From Desulfotignum sp. (GTDB taxonomy: Bacteria > Desulfobacterota > Desulfobacteria > Desulfobacterales > Desulfobacteraceae), in assembly GCA_011390335.1 (NCBI GenBank), contig JAABSO010000027.1, positions 1-59,085 of the forward strand: 59,085 nucleotides of DNA, written 5' to 3'. Position numbers and translations under genes: made by a program. Positions 33,775-42,690 of the stretch are shown one piece after another. Position 1 is the first letter of the stretch. The number at the start of each line of letters is the position of its first letter. The notes under the pieces are model-generated. The model was not told where the DNA came from and ran no database searches. It saw nothing but the letters and a program-made list of their open reading frames with translations.

Positions 33775-34865
33775 TGTCCCTCCCCGAACCTGCCTTCAGG
33801 CTCTCTTTTCGGGGGCCGCTCCAGCAGCAGGCGGCCGGGGTACTGCCTGATTTCCAGGCTCAACTGCTTGAGATTTTCCGAGGTATGTTCAAAGTTGTCA
33901 ATGGTCCGGTTGATGGTGTCGGTATTGAGCCAGACCAGGGTTTCCAGCATTTTTATGGTGCTGTTGAGGCTTTGCATCAGGGTGTCGACCTGTTCTGACA
34001 CCTGAGTGAGTTTTTTATCTGTCCGCGTTTCCAGCCCGCTGGTCAGGGTCCTGGCTTTGGCTGCTGTGTGCTGCAGGTCCTCCAGGGTCTGGCTGACCGG
34101 CTTTTCGGCTTTGTCCACCATGTTCCTGATGCCTGCAAAAGATCCCTGGGCATCCTGGATCATCTGACGGAACCCGGGGGACCCGATGGTATCGGACAAC
34201 TGCTGGTTTGTCAGGCGGAATTCTTCCAGCATGGCTGATGTCTGCTCTGAGATGCCTGCCAGATCGAATTCTGCGGTTTTTGTGTTCAGGGTTTCCAGCA
34301 GCTCCTCAAGATTGGCGGTCATTCCGAGAATATTGATCTGGGACAGGTGTTCCAGGATCAGGTTCACGGCATCCCCCAGGCGCTTTATGCTGCTTTTCCG
34401 GGAAGGCACATACAGGTGCCGGGGTTCCCACGTGATGTCCAGGCCGGATGTTGTCTCAGGAAAATAATCGGTTTCCAGATAGGCGGCCCCGGTCAGTCCC
34501 TTGAAACTCAAATACACCTTGAGCCCTTTCTGGATGACATCGGTCACCGCCTGTTCCGGATCTGTCCCCCCTGATTTTGCAAAAACACCCTCTTCCAGGG
34601 AAAAAATGACCAGCACATAGTTGGATGGTGTGCCATACACTTTGGTCGGTGTGGTAATGGTTTGAACCGTGCCGATGCGCACCCCCTTGTACTTGACCTC
34701 GGATCCCACATCCAGGCCCTGGACCGATTCATCAAAACAGGTCTCTGCCAGCATCTCTTTTTTTAAAAACTCACCCGCCCCGAAAACAATGAGAAAACCG
34801 ACAGCAATGCAAAAGGAGAGGATGACAAACAGGCCGAGTTTAAAATAATTTGCATTACGGGTCAT
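33771..34865 (-). CDS. mlaD: MCE/MlaD-family lipid-binding protein
   Basis: A 364-residue protein with one N-terminal membrane helix (about 10-28) and an MCE domain (about 37-120; the VGSEVKYKGVRIGTVQTI strand pair is typical). The C-terminal 230 residues form long helices rich in Gln, Leu and Glu (LEHLSQINILGMTANLEELL, VSEQVDTLMQSLNSTIKML), longer than in E. coli MlaD. Such tails build a tube or needle across the periplasm. The gene overlaps both neighbours by four bases. Confidence 0.88.
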   Translation of the reverse strand: MTRNANYFKLGLFVILSFCIAVGFLIVFGAGEFLKKEMLAETCFDESVQGLDVGSEVKYKGVRIGTVQTITTPTKVYGTPSNYVLVIFSLEEGVFAKSGGTDPEQAVTDVIQKGLKVYLSFKGLTGAAYLETDYFPETTSGLDITWEPRHLYVPSRKSSIKRLGDAVNLILEHLSQINILGMTANLEELLETLNTKTAEFDLAGISEQTSAMLEEFRLTNQQLSDTIGSPGFRQMIQDAQGSFAGIRNMVDKAEKPVSQTLEDLQHTAAKARTLTSGLETRTDKKLTQVSEQVDTLMQSLNSTIKMLETLVWLNTDTINRTIDNFEHTSENLKQLSLEIRQYPGRLLLERPPKREPEGRFGEGQ

Positions 34866-35626
34866 GGTTTTTTCTCTCTTTTGGGTTTCCGGTTGAAAAA
34901 TTGATACGCATAGGTATTGGAAGGATCATCCTTCAGATCTTCGGGATTGCCTCTGGCTATGATCCCTTTGAAGTCCTTTTCCAGCATGATGACAGCATCA
35001 GCTATGGTGAGGACGCTTTCCAGCTCATGGGTGACGATCACAAAGGTGATGCCCAGGGTCCGCGCCAGGTCCATGATGAGCAGGTCCAGTTCAGCAGCGG
35101 TCAGAGGATCCAGGCCTGCGGATGGTTCATCCAGAAAAACAATGGCAGGATCCAAAGCCATGGCCCGGGCAATGGCAGCCCGCTTTTTCATGCCCCCGCT
35201 CAGTTCACCCGGCAGCAGATGGCCGTGGCCGGCAAGGTCCACCAGCCTGAGCTTGGCCCGGGCAATGGTGGTGAGGGCATCCTTTGGCAGAAGGGTGAAT
35301 TCTTTTAATGGCAGCATGATATTTTCAAGCACCGTCATGGAGCCGAACAGGGCACTGTTTTGAAATGTCACGCCGATCTGCCGGAGCATCTGGTGTCTGT
35401 TTTTTCCTGTGGCTGCGACCATGTCCTGTCCGTTGATCAACACCCGGCCGGAAATGGGGGGCAGAAGTCCGATCATATGCTTGAGTACCGTGCTCTTGCC
35501 GCAGCCGGATCCTCCTAAGATCACAAAGATCTCCCCTTTTTTGACGGCAAAGGTAAGGTCTTCCATGATGGCCTGGTCATGGTACCCGGCATACAGGTTT
35601 TCCACTTGTATAATGGTTTTTTTCAC
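34862..35626 (-). CDS. mlaF: MlaF-family ABC ATPase
   Basis: A 254-residue ATPase of the lipid-asymmetry transporter family: Walker A GGSGCGKST near residue 35, signature LSGGMKKRAAIARAMALDP near 141 (LSGGM is usual in MlaF), Walker B IVFLDEPSAGLDP, and the H-loop VTHELESV. It overlaps mlaE at its start and mlaD at its end by four bases, so expression is tightly coupled. It drives lipid movement between inner and outer membrane. Confidence 0.92.
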   Translation of the reverse strand: MKKTIIQVENLYAGYHDQAIMEDLTFAVKKGEIFVILGGSGCGKSTVLKHMIGLLPPISGRVLINGQDMVAATGKNRHQMLRQIGVTFQNSALFGSMTVLENIMLPLKEFTLLPKDALTTIARAKLRLVDLAGHGHLLPGELSGGMKKRAAIARAMALDPAIVFLDEPSAGLDPLTAAELDLLIMDLARTLGITFVIVTHELESVLTIADAVIMLEKDFKGIIARGNPEDLKDDPSNTYAYQFFNRKPKREKKP

Positions 35627-36759
35627 ACGCCTAACGCATAGTAAAGGATTGAAAATATACCGTCAAAAACAGCGATGAGGACAATGGAAGACACCACGGC
35701 CCGGGTGGCGGCCTCCCCTACAGCAGACGGGCCCTGGCTTGTCTGGTACCCCCGGATGCAGCCGGTGGCGGCAATGAGCACCCCGAACACAAAACATTTG
35801 GTGATGCCGCCGACAAAATCTCCCCAGGAAACAAATCCTGCAACCTGGTTGTAATAGGCCATAAAAGGATGGCCCAAAGAAAGAAGCACTATCGCTCCCC
35901 CCAGAATGCCCACCAGTATGGCAAACACCGTGAGCAGCGGGGTCATCAAAGTAGAGGCTATCACCCGGGGCAGGATCAGAAAGCGCACCGGTTCCAGGCC
36001 CATGACAGTGAGGGCGTCTATCTCCTCATTGATCTTCATGGTCCCGATTTCTGCAGCAAAGGCGGATGCAGACCGGCCTGCCAGAACAATGGCGGTCATC
36101 AGGGGCCCCAGTTCCCGAACCATGGCTATGCCGATGAGGTTGGCCACGTAAATTTCCGCCCCGAACATCTTCATGGGAATGGCGGACTGGAACGCCATGA
36201 CCAGCCCCACAATAAAGCTGATAAGGGCCACAATGGGCAGGGCGTCTGCCCCGGCCCGCTCCGCTATCCGCAGGGTTTCTGTCCACCGGACCCGGTTCGG
36301 GTGCACCAGGCTGGTCAAAAAGGCCCAGAAAATCTCCCCGAAAAAGGCGATAAATGTATGGGCATCATACAAAAAATTATCCAGGGACCTGCCTTTGTTT
36401 TCCACAAAAGTGCGCAGGGCGCCCGCAGGGGCGGCGGCCTCCCGGGGTGTTTCCGATTCTGTCTGACGTATCCGCTCCACCAGGGCAAAAGCGGCGGGAT
36501 CAAGCCCTGTGATGTCGGTTTTTTCCCAGTTGCGGTCTTTGGCCATCTTTTCCAGGTGGGCGATAAAGGCAGCCCCTGCCGTATCAAAATAACTGATGCC
36601 GGAAAGATCAATGGCCAGGGCAGGTCCGGAAGCCTTTTTTATCCGGCTGCAGGCGGTTCCCCATACACCGGCTATACCAGTGGCATCCAGATCTCCGGAA
36701 AAGGCAAACACCAGGGCTTTGTCGGTCTGATCTATGGTCAAGGCTGCATGCTGTGTCAT
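35623..36759 (-). CDS. mlaE: MlaE-family permease with N-terminal STAS domain
   Basis: A 378-residue permease. Residues 1-90 are a STAS domain (LAIDLSGISYFDTAGAAFIA), which in other bacteria is a separate subunit (MlaB). Residues about 120-378 are the MlaE permease with LPIVALISFIVGLVMAFQSA, GRSASAFAAEIGTMKINEEI and DALTVMGLEPVRFLILPRVI. The fused STAS explains the lack of an mlaB gene here. First gene of the four-gene operon. The ribosome site is weak. Confidence 0.9.
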   Translation of the reverse strand: MTQHAALTIDQTDKALVFAFSGDLDATGIAGVWGTACSRIKKASGPALAIDLSGISYFDTAGAAFIAHLEKMAKDRNWEKTDITGLDPAAFALVERIRQTESETPREAAAPAGALRTFVENKGRSLDNFLYDAHTFIAFFGEIFWAFLTSLVHPNRVRWTETLRIAERAGADALPIVALISFIVGLVMAFQSAIPMKMFGAEIYVANLIGIAMVRELGPLMTAIVLAGRSASAFAAEIGTMKINEEIDALTVMGLEPVRFLILPRVIASTLMTPLLTVFAILVGILGGAIVLLSLGHPFMAYYNQVAGFVSWGDFVGGITKCFVFGVLIAATGCIRGYQTSQGPSAVGEAATRAVVSSIVLIAVFDGIFSILYYALGV

Positions 36760-36846
36760 TGTGTGTTCGCTGGTTTCAGTCTATGGTTTTGGGGGCATAT
36801 GTCATGGCATCTGTCTTAAGGATCCCGGTCTGTTGGAACCGGCACA

Positions 36847-37767
36847 TCAGTTTTTGTGGAGCACCGTGAGGGTCACCCACTCTTCGCTGGTATCCTGGTG
36901 CATGATTTCCAGGCCATGGCAAAAAAGGGCATCAGCCACCTCCGGCAGCCTTTCCTGGATAATGCCCGAAAGTATGGCTCGGGCATGGCGCGCCATGCAT
37001 TTTTTGATGTCCTTCATAATGGCTGCTATGGTCTGGGCAATGATGTTGGCGGCAACCAGGTCATACTGGACTGCTGGGATCTGGTCCAGGGTGCCGGTAA
37101 ACAGAAAACAGTGATCCAGAGAAATATGGTTTTTTTCAAGGTTTTCTTTGGTGATGCCCACGGCAGTCTGGTCTGTATCGATGCCTGTGAGCTTTGCTGC
37201 ACCGAGCTTTGCTGCCGCGATCATGAGAATGCCGGAACCGCACCCCACATCCAGGAAGGTCTGGCCGGGGACAAGGTTTTCTTCGATCTGGCGGATGCAC
37301 ATGCAGGTGGAGGGATGGGTGCCGGTACCGAACGCCATGCCCGGATCCAGGTGGATCACGATGTCGTCAGGACCCGGGTCAAAGGACTTCCATGCCGGTT
37401 TCACCACAATGCGGTCCGTGATGCGCATTACATGGAAATGCTGCTTCCAGGCATCAGCCCAATCCTGGTCATCCACCGTGTCAAACCGGAGCGCAACCTG
37501 GATACTATCCTGTTTCAGGTCCTGGAACCGGTGCTGGAGATCATCCAGCACCGCATCTGAAAGCTGTGTTTCGGCCATATACCCCACAATAGCGTTTTCA
37601 GACGGCAGCGCAAGGGTATGTGTGCCGAAGCCTTCATCCGGTTCATCCAGAGGAACGCTGCATTCCACCCCTGTGAAGCCCAAGGAGAAAAAAACATCAC
37701 AGATCCGTTCTTCAGCCAGGGCTGGATTATCAGCGGTAAAAGCAGCAGTGAATTTTTGAAATTTCAT
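36847..37767 (-). CDS. prmA: Ribosomal protein L11 methyltransferase-like enzyme (PrmA family)
   Basis: A 306-residue PrmA-type methyltransferase. The C-terminal domain has the SAM motif I FLDVGCGSGILMIAAAKLGA (about 167-186) preceded by the PrmA signature LDPGMAFGTGTHPSTCMC (about 141-158), and VAANIIAQTI as motif IV. The N-terminal domain (residues 1-110) corresponds to the L11-binding domain. It would trimethylate L11 using SAM. Transcribed away from a second PrmA-like gene. Confidence 0.88.
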   Translation of the reverse strand: MKFQKFTAAFTADNPALAEERICDVFFSLGFTGVECSVPLDEPDEGFGTHTLALPSENAIVGYMAETQLSDAVLDDLQHRFQDLKQDSIQVALRFDTVDDQDWADAWKQHFHVMRITDRIVVKPAWKSFDPGPDDIVIHLDPGMAFGTGTHPSTCMCIRQIEENLVPGQTFLDVGCGSGILMIAAAKLGAAKLTGIDTDQTAVGITKENLEKNHISLDHCFLFTGTLDQIPAVQYDLVAANIIAQTIAAIMKDIKKCMARHARAILSGIIQERLPEVADALFCHGLEIMHQDTSEEWVTLTVLHKN

Positions 37768-37870
37768 CTGTTTTTAGGTCTTTAATTAAACTTTCTTGAA
37801 TTTTCCTATGATAAAGATTATTTTGCAAATTTTTGGCATTGTCAAATTTTATTTTGCAATAAAGGCTGCC

Positions 37871-38719
37871 ATGCACATGAAAAACCCTTACCAGAACCTG
37901 GTCATCTACTATTTTGAGGGCATCATTGACCCGGACAGGGCTGTGACCGCTGACCCCCGGTTTCTGGGAAACTGGCAGGAGTCTGATACCTCTTTTGTGT
38001 TTTTTTGTGAACCTGTGCCGACTTTTGCAAAACAGATGGCTGTCTGCCATCCAGGTGCCAGGCTTGTGGATGTGTATGAGATGACCTTTGAGCAGTGGCA
38101 CGGGGAGAGCATTGTTCCCTACGGCGTGGCAGGATTTTATGTACATCCCCCCTGGGAACAGGGTTCAAGTGATCCGGACAGGCACCATATCATCATGGAT
38201 CCCGGGGTGGTGTTCGGCACAGGACGGCACCAGACCACCCATGACTGCCTGGAACTGGTGCATCAGGTGTGTGCCGCAGAAAAGATACAGACCGTGGTGG
38301 ATATCGGCACCGGCACCGGCCTTCTGGCCCTGGGGGTTGCCGCCATGGGTTGCCGCCGGGTGCTGGCCTGTGATTTCAACCTTCTGGCTGTACAGACCGC
38401 CCGTAAAAACATTCTGCTTAACCGGTGTGAGGACAGGGTCCTGGCATTCCAGGCCAGAGGAGAAACCATGATGGACCTGCCCTGTGATCTTTTGGTGGCC
38501 AATATCCACTATGATATCATGCAGCACCTGATTGCCCATCCAGCCCTGATGGCTAAAAAATACCTTGTCCTGTCCGGACTTTTGCCTTCCCAGGCCCGGA
38601 AGGTAAAAAAAACGCTGGAAAAAAGGCAGGTGTGCATTCTTGACCACAGGTGTCCTGACGGCATCTGGAACACCTTTTTGGCAATGCCCTTGACAGACAA
38701 TAACCATTCATTACAATAA
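37871..38719 (+). CDS. Second PrmA-like methyltransferase
   Basis: A 282-residue paralogue sharing the order of motifs: IMDPGVVFGTGRHQTTHDCL (about 105-124), VVDIGTGTGLLALGVAAMGC (about 140-159) and LLVANIHYDI. The N-terminal 90 residues differ from PrmA (FEQWHGESIVPYGVAGFYVH), so it may act on another protein. The ATG at 37871 follows AAAGGCTGCC; the longer frame adds a hydrophobic stretch without support. It is divergent from the prmA-like gene, separated by about 100 bases. Confidence 0.8.
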   Translation: MHMKNPYQNLVIYYFEGIIDPDRAVTADPRFLGNWQESDTSFVFFCEPVPTFAKQMAVCHPGARLVDVYEMTFEQWHGESIVPYGVAGFYVHPPWEQGSSDPDRHHIIMDPGVVFGTGRHQTTHDCLELVHQVCAAEKIQTVVDIGTGTGLLALGVAAMGCRRVLACDFNLLAVQTARKNILLNRCEDRVLAFQARGETMMDLPCDLLVANIHYDIMQHLIAHPALMAKKYLVLSGLLPSQARKVKKTLEKRQVCILDHRCPDGIWNTFLAMPLTDNNHSLQ

Positions 38720-38753
38720 AGACCACTTCAATAAAAGGACTTATCTAATAAGC

Positions 38754-39662
38754 ATGTCATCCGGTTATTCTGCAGACGCACACCAGGCATTGTTGAGAAC
38801 CACACTTGGCGCCATGATGATCAGTTTTTCCGCGGTTTTTGTAAAACTGGCCCATGTGAACCCCACGGTTTCCGGGTTTTACCGGGTGTTTTTCGGCGGG
38901 TGCTTTCTGCTGGTCATTCTGCTGATTCGCAGGGAATTCAGATGGTATGGATGGCATTTTCTGGGGCTGGCCCTGGTAACCGGCATCTTTTTTGCCCTGG
39001 ATCTGTATGCCTGGCATCGCAGCATCCAGTATGTGGGGCCGGGTCTGGCCACCATTCTGGGAAATTTCGAGGTGTTCATGGTACCGGTGGTGGGGTTTTT
39101 CCTCTATGGGGAAAAACCGCCTTTCCGGTTGCTTCTTTCGGTGCCCCCGGCCATGGCAGGTCTGTTCATGATCGTGGGCACACCCTGGGGTGAGCTGTCC
39201 CCGGATTTTCGGGTGGGCATCTATTATGGCCTTGCCACCGCCGTGTTTTACACCGGGTTTCTGATGATGTTCAGAAAAATGCAGGCCCATGCCGATACCC
39301 CGCCGGCAGTGTATAATCTCATGGTGATCTCCTTTGCCACTGCCTTGTTCCTGGCCCTGGACATGGTGCGCACCGGTGCATCCTTTGCCATTCCCGACAC
39401 ACAGTCCCTGGCGGCTTTAGGGGGTCTGGCCCTCATGAGCCAGACCCTGGGATGGCTTCTCATCGGCCATTCCATGCCAAAAATACCGGCTGCCATTGCC
39501 GGGCTGATCCTGCTGCTTCAGCCATCTCTTTCTTTTGTGTGGGATGTTTTGTTTTTCAATCGGGAAACATCCCCCATGGCCTGGGCCGGGGTGGCCCTGG
39601 CCCTGTGCGCCATCTACATCGGCGCCACCAGCAGCAAAGGCGGCGGCGCAGATAAAACCTGA
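38754..39662 (+). CDS. EamA/DMT-family exporter
   Basis: A 302-residue membrane protein with ten predicted helices in two EamA repeats (the first holds SAVFVKLAHVNPTVSGFYRV, the second MSQTLGWLLIGHSMPKIPAA). Family members export amino acids, metabolites or drugs; the substrate is not predictable. It follows the methyltransferase by 34 bases and may be co-transcribed. The C-terminal GATSSKGGGADKT tail is soluble. Confidence 0.85.
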   Translation: MSSGYSADAHQALLRTTLGAMMISFSAVFVKLAHVNPTVSGFYRVFFGGCFLLVILLIRREFRWYGWHFLGLALVTGIFFALDLYAWHRSIQYVGPGLATILGNFEVFMVPVVGFFLYGEKPPFRLLLSVPPAMAGLFMIVGTPWGELSPDFRVGIYYGLATAVFYTGFLMMFRKMQAHADTPPAVYNLMVISFATALFLALDMVRTGASFAIPDTQSLAALGGLALMSQTLGWLLIGHSMPKIPAAIAGLILLLQPSLSFVWDVLFFNRETSPMAWAGVALALCAIYIGATSSKGGGADKT

Positions 39663-39725
39663 CGGCATTTGCCGCATACCTGTCATCTCTGTAGACGATC
39701 GGGGCGGTTGTTGCTACAATAGGCC

Positions 39726-40901
39726 ATGCAAAAATCCATTTTACTCACCATTTTATCGGCCATATTCATCGTTTTTGTGGGAATGGGCATCATTGCACCC
39801 ATTTTGCCCATATATGCGGAAGAACTCGGAGCCACCGGCTTTGCCTTAGGTATCATCATGGCCGCATATGCGGTCAGCGGCGGGCTGCTGCAGCCGTTTG
39901 TGGGCAGCCTTTCGGACCGTCATGGCAAAAAAGGGTTTCTGACTGCCGGACTCATCATTTTCGGGTTGACCGGGTACATCTATACGATTGTCGGATCCGT
40001 GGGACAACTGGTGTTGATCCGCTTTTTTCACGGGGCCGGATCAGCATTTATTTTTCCCATTGCCATGGCGTACATCATCGAAGCATCAGCTGAAGATACT
40101 GTGGGCAAATACATGGGGTGGTTCAATATTGCCATTTTTGCCGGCATCGGCGCCGGGCCGGTGCTGGGAGGGTTTTTTCTGGATCTGCTGGGAAAAAACG
40201 CGGGGTTTTACGCCATGGCTGTGCTCAGCTTTATCTCTGCCGCCCTTGTGATTGTGATTCTTCCCGGACGGGACCCTTCCAGTGTCACTGAAAGGCCGGT
40301 CCGGATTTTTGAAGTGTTCCGGCTTATGATGCACAGCCGCCGGGTGAGGGGCATTCTGCTGGCACGCATGGCCACCATGATCATCATGGTGCCCACCTTT
40401 GCCTTTCTGCCGCTTTTGATGACCCGGCAGATGGGAGCCAGCGGTTCTGAAATCGGCACGGTCATCGCCTGCCGTACGCTGGTCAATGCCGTTCTCCAGG
40501 TTCCTTTCGGAAAACTTGCCGACACACGGAATCAAAACCGGCTGCTGCTGGCTGGCACCATCTTGATCGGTGTCACTATCTTTTGTGTCCCCTTTGCCAC
40601 AGGCTTTGTTCCCCTGCTGCTTTTGTTTGGGGTGATCGGTCTGGGTGAGGCCATCTCATGGCCGGCCATGGGGGCTCTGGCAGCAAAAGAGGGGAGAAAA
40701 TTCGGGCAGGGATCGATGATGGGGGTGTTCAATATGGCCATGAACCTGGGCGTGTTTATCGGGGCCATGGGTGTGGGTGCCCTGGTGGATCTGTTCAGTA
40801 TTGCCTGGGCGTTCTATGCAGTGGGCATCTGTCTGATTGTCTGCGCCTTTGCGGCAGCCGCCATGATCCGGCACAAATCCGGTCCAACTGAAAATGAATG
40901 A
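39726..40901 (+). CDS. MFS transporter
   Basis: A 391-residue 12-helix major facilitator. The loop 2-3 motif GSLSDRHGKKGFL (about 59-71) is the MFS signature A, and ADTRNQNRLLLAGTILIG gives the equivalent in the second half. FNIAIFAGIGAGPVLGGF is motif C, which is typical of the drug:H+ antiporter branch, so efflux is likely. It lies 63 bases after the EamA gene. Confidence 0.87.
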   Translation: MQKSILLTILSAIFIVFVGMGIIAPILPIYAEELGATGFALGIIMAAYAVSGGLLQPFVGSLSDRHGKKGFLTAGLIIFGLTGYIYTIVGSVGQLVLIRFFHGAGSAFIFPIAMAYIIEASAEDTVGKYMGWFNIAIFAGIGAGPVLGGFFLDLLGKNAGFYAMAVLSFISAALVIVILPGRDPSSVTERPVRIFEVFRLMMHSRRVRGILLARMATMIIMVPTFAFLPLLMTRQMGASGSEIGTVIACRTLVNAVLQVPFGKLADTRNQNRLLLAGTILIGVTIFCVPFATGFVPLLLLFGVIGLGEAISWPAMGALAAKEGRKFGQGSMMGVFNMAMNLGVFIGAMGVGALVDLFSIAWAFYAVGICLIVCAFAAAAMIRHKSGPTENE

Positions 40902-40965
40902 CGGTTTATCTGAAATCCGTCACAACTCACCTATCAGCTTATAATAAACAAACAAATTTTCCCCT

Positions 40966-41028
40966 GCTAACAGCTAACAGCTAACAGCTAACAGCTAACA
41001 GCTAACAGCTAAAAGCTAAAAGCTAAAA
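40966..41028. repeat. Heptanucleotide tandem repeat, nine units
   Basis: Six perfect copies of GCTAACA (40966-41007) followed by three of GCTAAAA (41008-41028), with no interruption. It lies in the convergent gap between the MFS gene and the leftward carboxymuconolactone decarboxylase gene. Such arrays mutate by slippage, so copy number probably varies between strains. It is not in a reading frame. Confidence 0.95.
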
Positions 41029-41075
41029 GCAGCCCGCTTTGCCAATGCAAGGAAAAGCGGGCTGCTGTTGTTTTT
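41028..41075. terminator. Bidirectional terminator between convergent genes
   Basis: A perfect 13-bp stem, AGCAGCCCGCTTT (41028-41040) with AAAGCGGGCTGCT (41054-41066), and a 13-base loop. On the plus strand it is followed by GTTGTTTTT; on the minus strand by a T-containing repeat tract. It would end both the MFS transcript and the leftward operon. Confidence 0.85.
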
Positions 41076-41095
41076 ACGTTGTGACCTACAAAAAG

Positions 41096-41485
41096 TTATT
41101 CCTGCCCATCCCGTTCCTCCAGCACTTTTTTCAGGGTGGAAAGCGCCGTGTTGGCCGCCGGCACCCCGCCGTAGATGCTGGTCTGGAAAATCACCTCTGC
41201 AATTTCCTCTTTTGTGCATCCCACGTTCAGGGCTGCATGGATGTGCAGGGCCAGCTCTTCAGGTTTGGACAGCACGGTCAGCGCCGCCACCGTGATGAGC
41301 TGCCGGGTGGTATGGGGGATCTTTTCTCTGGCATACATCTGGCCGGTGATGTACAACGACATGTCGCGGGCCAGGTCCTTGTCAAAGAACCGCCACAGGT
41401 TGTAGGGCTTGTCTTCGTCCTTGACCGTGGAAAAGTACAGCGTGGCCGTCTCCCCGGTTTTTTTTGCAATATCTTTGGGGTCCAT
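41096..41485 (-). CDS. Carboxymuconolactone decarboxylase-family (AhpD-like) protein
   Basis: A 129-residue helical protein with the core LAL-H-I-H-AALNVGCTKEEIAEVI (about residues 78-98), where the Cys and neighbouring His of the CMD/AhpD fold lie. Many members are thiol reductases. The CxxC of AhpD is not present (a single Cys in NVGCTKEE), so peroxidase-partner activity is doubtful. I used the ATG at 41485, preceded by AAAGGAGGGCACA. It is 11 bases after the glutaryl-CoA dehydrogenase stop, so it belongs to the IclR-gdh operon. Confidence 0.82.
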   Translation of the reverse strand: MDPKDIAKKTGETATLYFSTVKDEDKPYNLWRFFDKDLARDMSLYITGQMYAREKIPHTTRQLITVAALTVLSKPEELALHIHAALNVGCTKEEIAEVIFQTSIYGGVPAANTALSTLKKVLEERDGQE

Positions 41486-41496
41486 TGTGCCCTCCT

Positions 41497-42669
41497 TTAC
41501 CGGTTGGCTTTCCTGAATCCCAGCTGGTCCAGGGCAATGATCCATTTGCAGATGTTGGCAGAGCCTTCCACCATGGAATAGGTGGGGGCATCTCTGTAAA
41601 AGCGTGCCACTGGATATTCTGTGGAGTATCCATAGGCGCCCAGGATGCGCATGGCAAAATTGGAGGCTTTGGTGGCTGCTTCACCGGCCAGGTATTTGGC
41701 CATGGCCACATCCAGGCCGTTATTGAGCTGGCCGTTGTCCTTGGCCACGGCCGCCTTGTACACCACCAGACGGGCTGCCTCGATTTCTGCGGCCATCTGG
41801 GCGATCATGTCCTGGTTCATCTGGAACTCACCGATTTTCTTTCCGAACTGTTTTCTGTCGTTGCAGTATTTGATGGCTGCATCCAGGCAGGCCTGGGCCA
41901 GGCCCACACCGCCGGCGGCTGCAGACAGCCGGGTCTGGTTCAAAGAGGAAAATACGATCTTGGCGCCGTCACCGGGTTTGCCCAGCAGGTTTTCCTTGGG
42001 CACCTTGACGTTGTCTAAAAACAGCTCGCCGGTGGGAGAAGAATGGGATCCCAGTTTTTCCAGAGAAGAGGTTTTGATGCCGTCAAAATTTTTGGGCTCG
42101 ATGACAAATGCGGACAGGCCCTTGGAGCCGGCGGCTTTGTCGGTATAGGCATAATAGAGCAGGCAGTCCGCCACATTGGCGTTGGAGATCCAGGTCTTGG
42201 AACCGTTGATCAGCCAGTGGTCTCCCTTGTCTTCTGCCGTGGAGGCCATGGCCATGACATCGGAACCCGCATCCGGCTCTGTGATTCCGAAACCGCCGAT
42301 GTATTCGGCGGTACACAGTTTTTCCACATATTTTTTGCGCACCGCTTCATTGCCGTACTTGTAGATGGTGTAGCCGCAGCCCAGCATCTGCATGTTCACC
42401 TGAACACGCAAAGAAGAGGACACCCGGGCCAGCTCCTCGGTGATGATCATGGCGGCCAGGAATCCGTTTTCCATGCCTTCTCCCCCGTATTCCTCCGGGA
42501 TCACGGTGCCGAAACATCCCAGGTCCCGTCCCAGGGGCCGCATGGCTTCTTTGATGGGCAGGTAGTGTTTCTCATCCCATTCATCCGCATAGGGCTCGAT
42601 CTGTTTTTTTGCAAAATTGCGGATCTCTTTTTGAATCATCTGAAGGTCTTTGGGCAGTGTAAAATCCAT
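41497..42669 (-). CDS. Glutaryl-CoA dehydrogenase, probably non-decarboxylating
   Basis: A 390-residue acyl-CoA dehydrogenase. Family landmarks: FGTVIPEEYGGEGM near 53-66, FGITEPDAGSDVMAM near 127-141, the QFGKKIGEFQMNQDMIAQMA segment near 272-291 and a conserved C-terminus (AYGYSTEYPVARFYRDAPTY then VEGSANI). Overall it is strikingly like the Desulfococcus enzyme that oxidises glutaryl-CoA to glutaconyl-CoA without losing CO2. A separate glutaconyl-CoA decarboxylase is then needed, and its alpha subunit lies 1.6 kb away. Electrons should go to ETF. That match is from memory; the catalytic residues were not aligned. Confidence 0.85.
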   Translation of the reverse strand: MDFTLPKDLQMIQKEIRNFAKKQIEPYADEWDEKHYLPIKEAMRPLGRDLGCFGTVIPEEYGGEGMENGFLAAMIITEELARVSSSLRVQVNMQMLGCGYTIYKYGNEAVRKKYVEKLCTAEYIGGFGITEPDAGSDVMAMASTAEDKGDHWLINGSKTWISNANVADCLLYYAYTDKAAGSKGLSAFVIEPKNFDGIKTSSLEKLGSHSSPTGELFLDNVKVPKENLLGKPGDGAKIVFSSLNQTRLSAAAGGVGLAQACLDAAIKYCNDRKQFGKKIGEFQMNQDMIAQMAAEIEAARLVVYKAAVAKDNGQLNNGLDVAMAKYLAGEAATKASNFAMRILGAYGYSTEYPVARFYRDAPTYSMVEGSANICKWIIALDQLGFRKANR

Positions 42670-42690
42670 GTTTTCTCCTTAAAAAATTAA

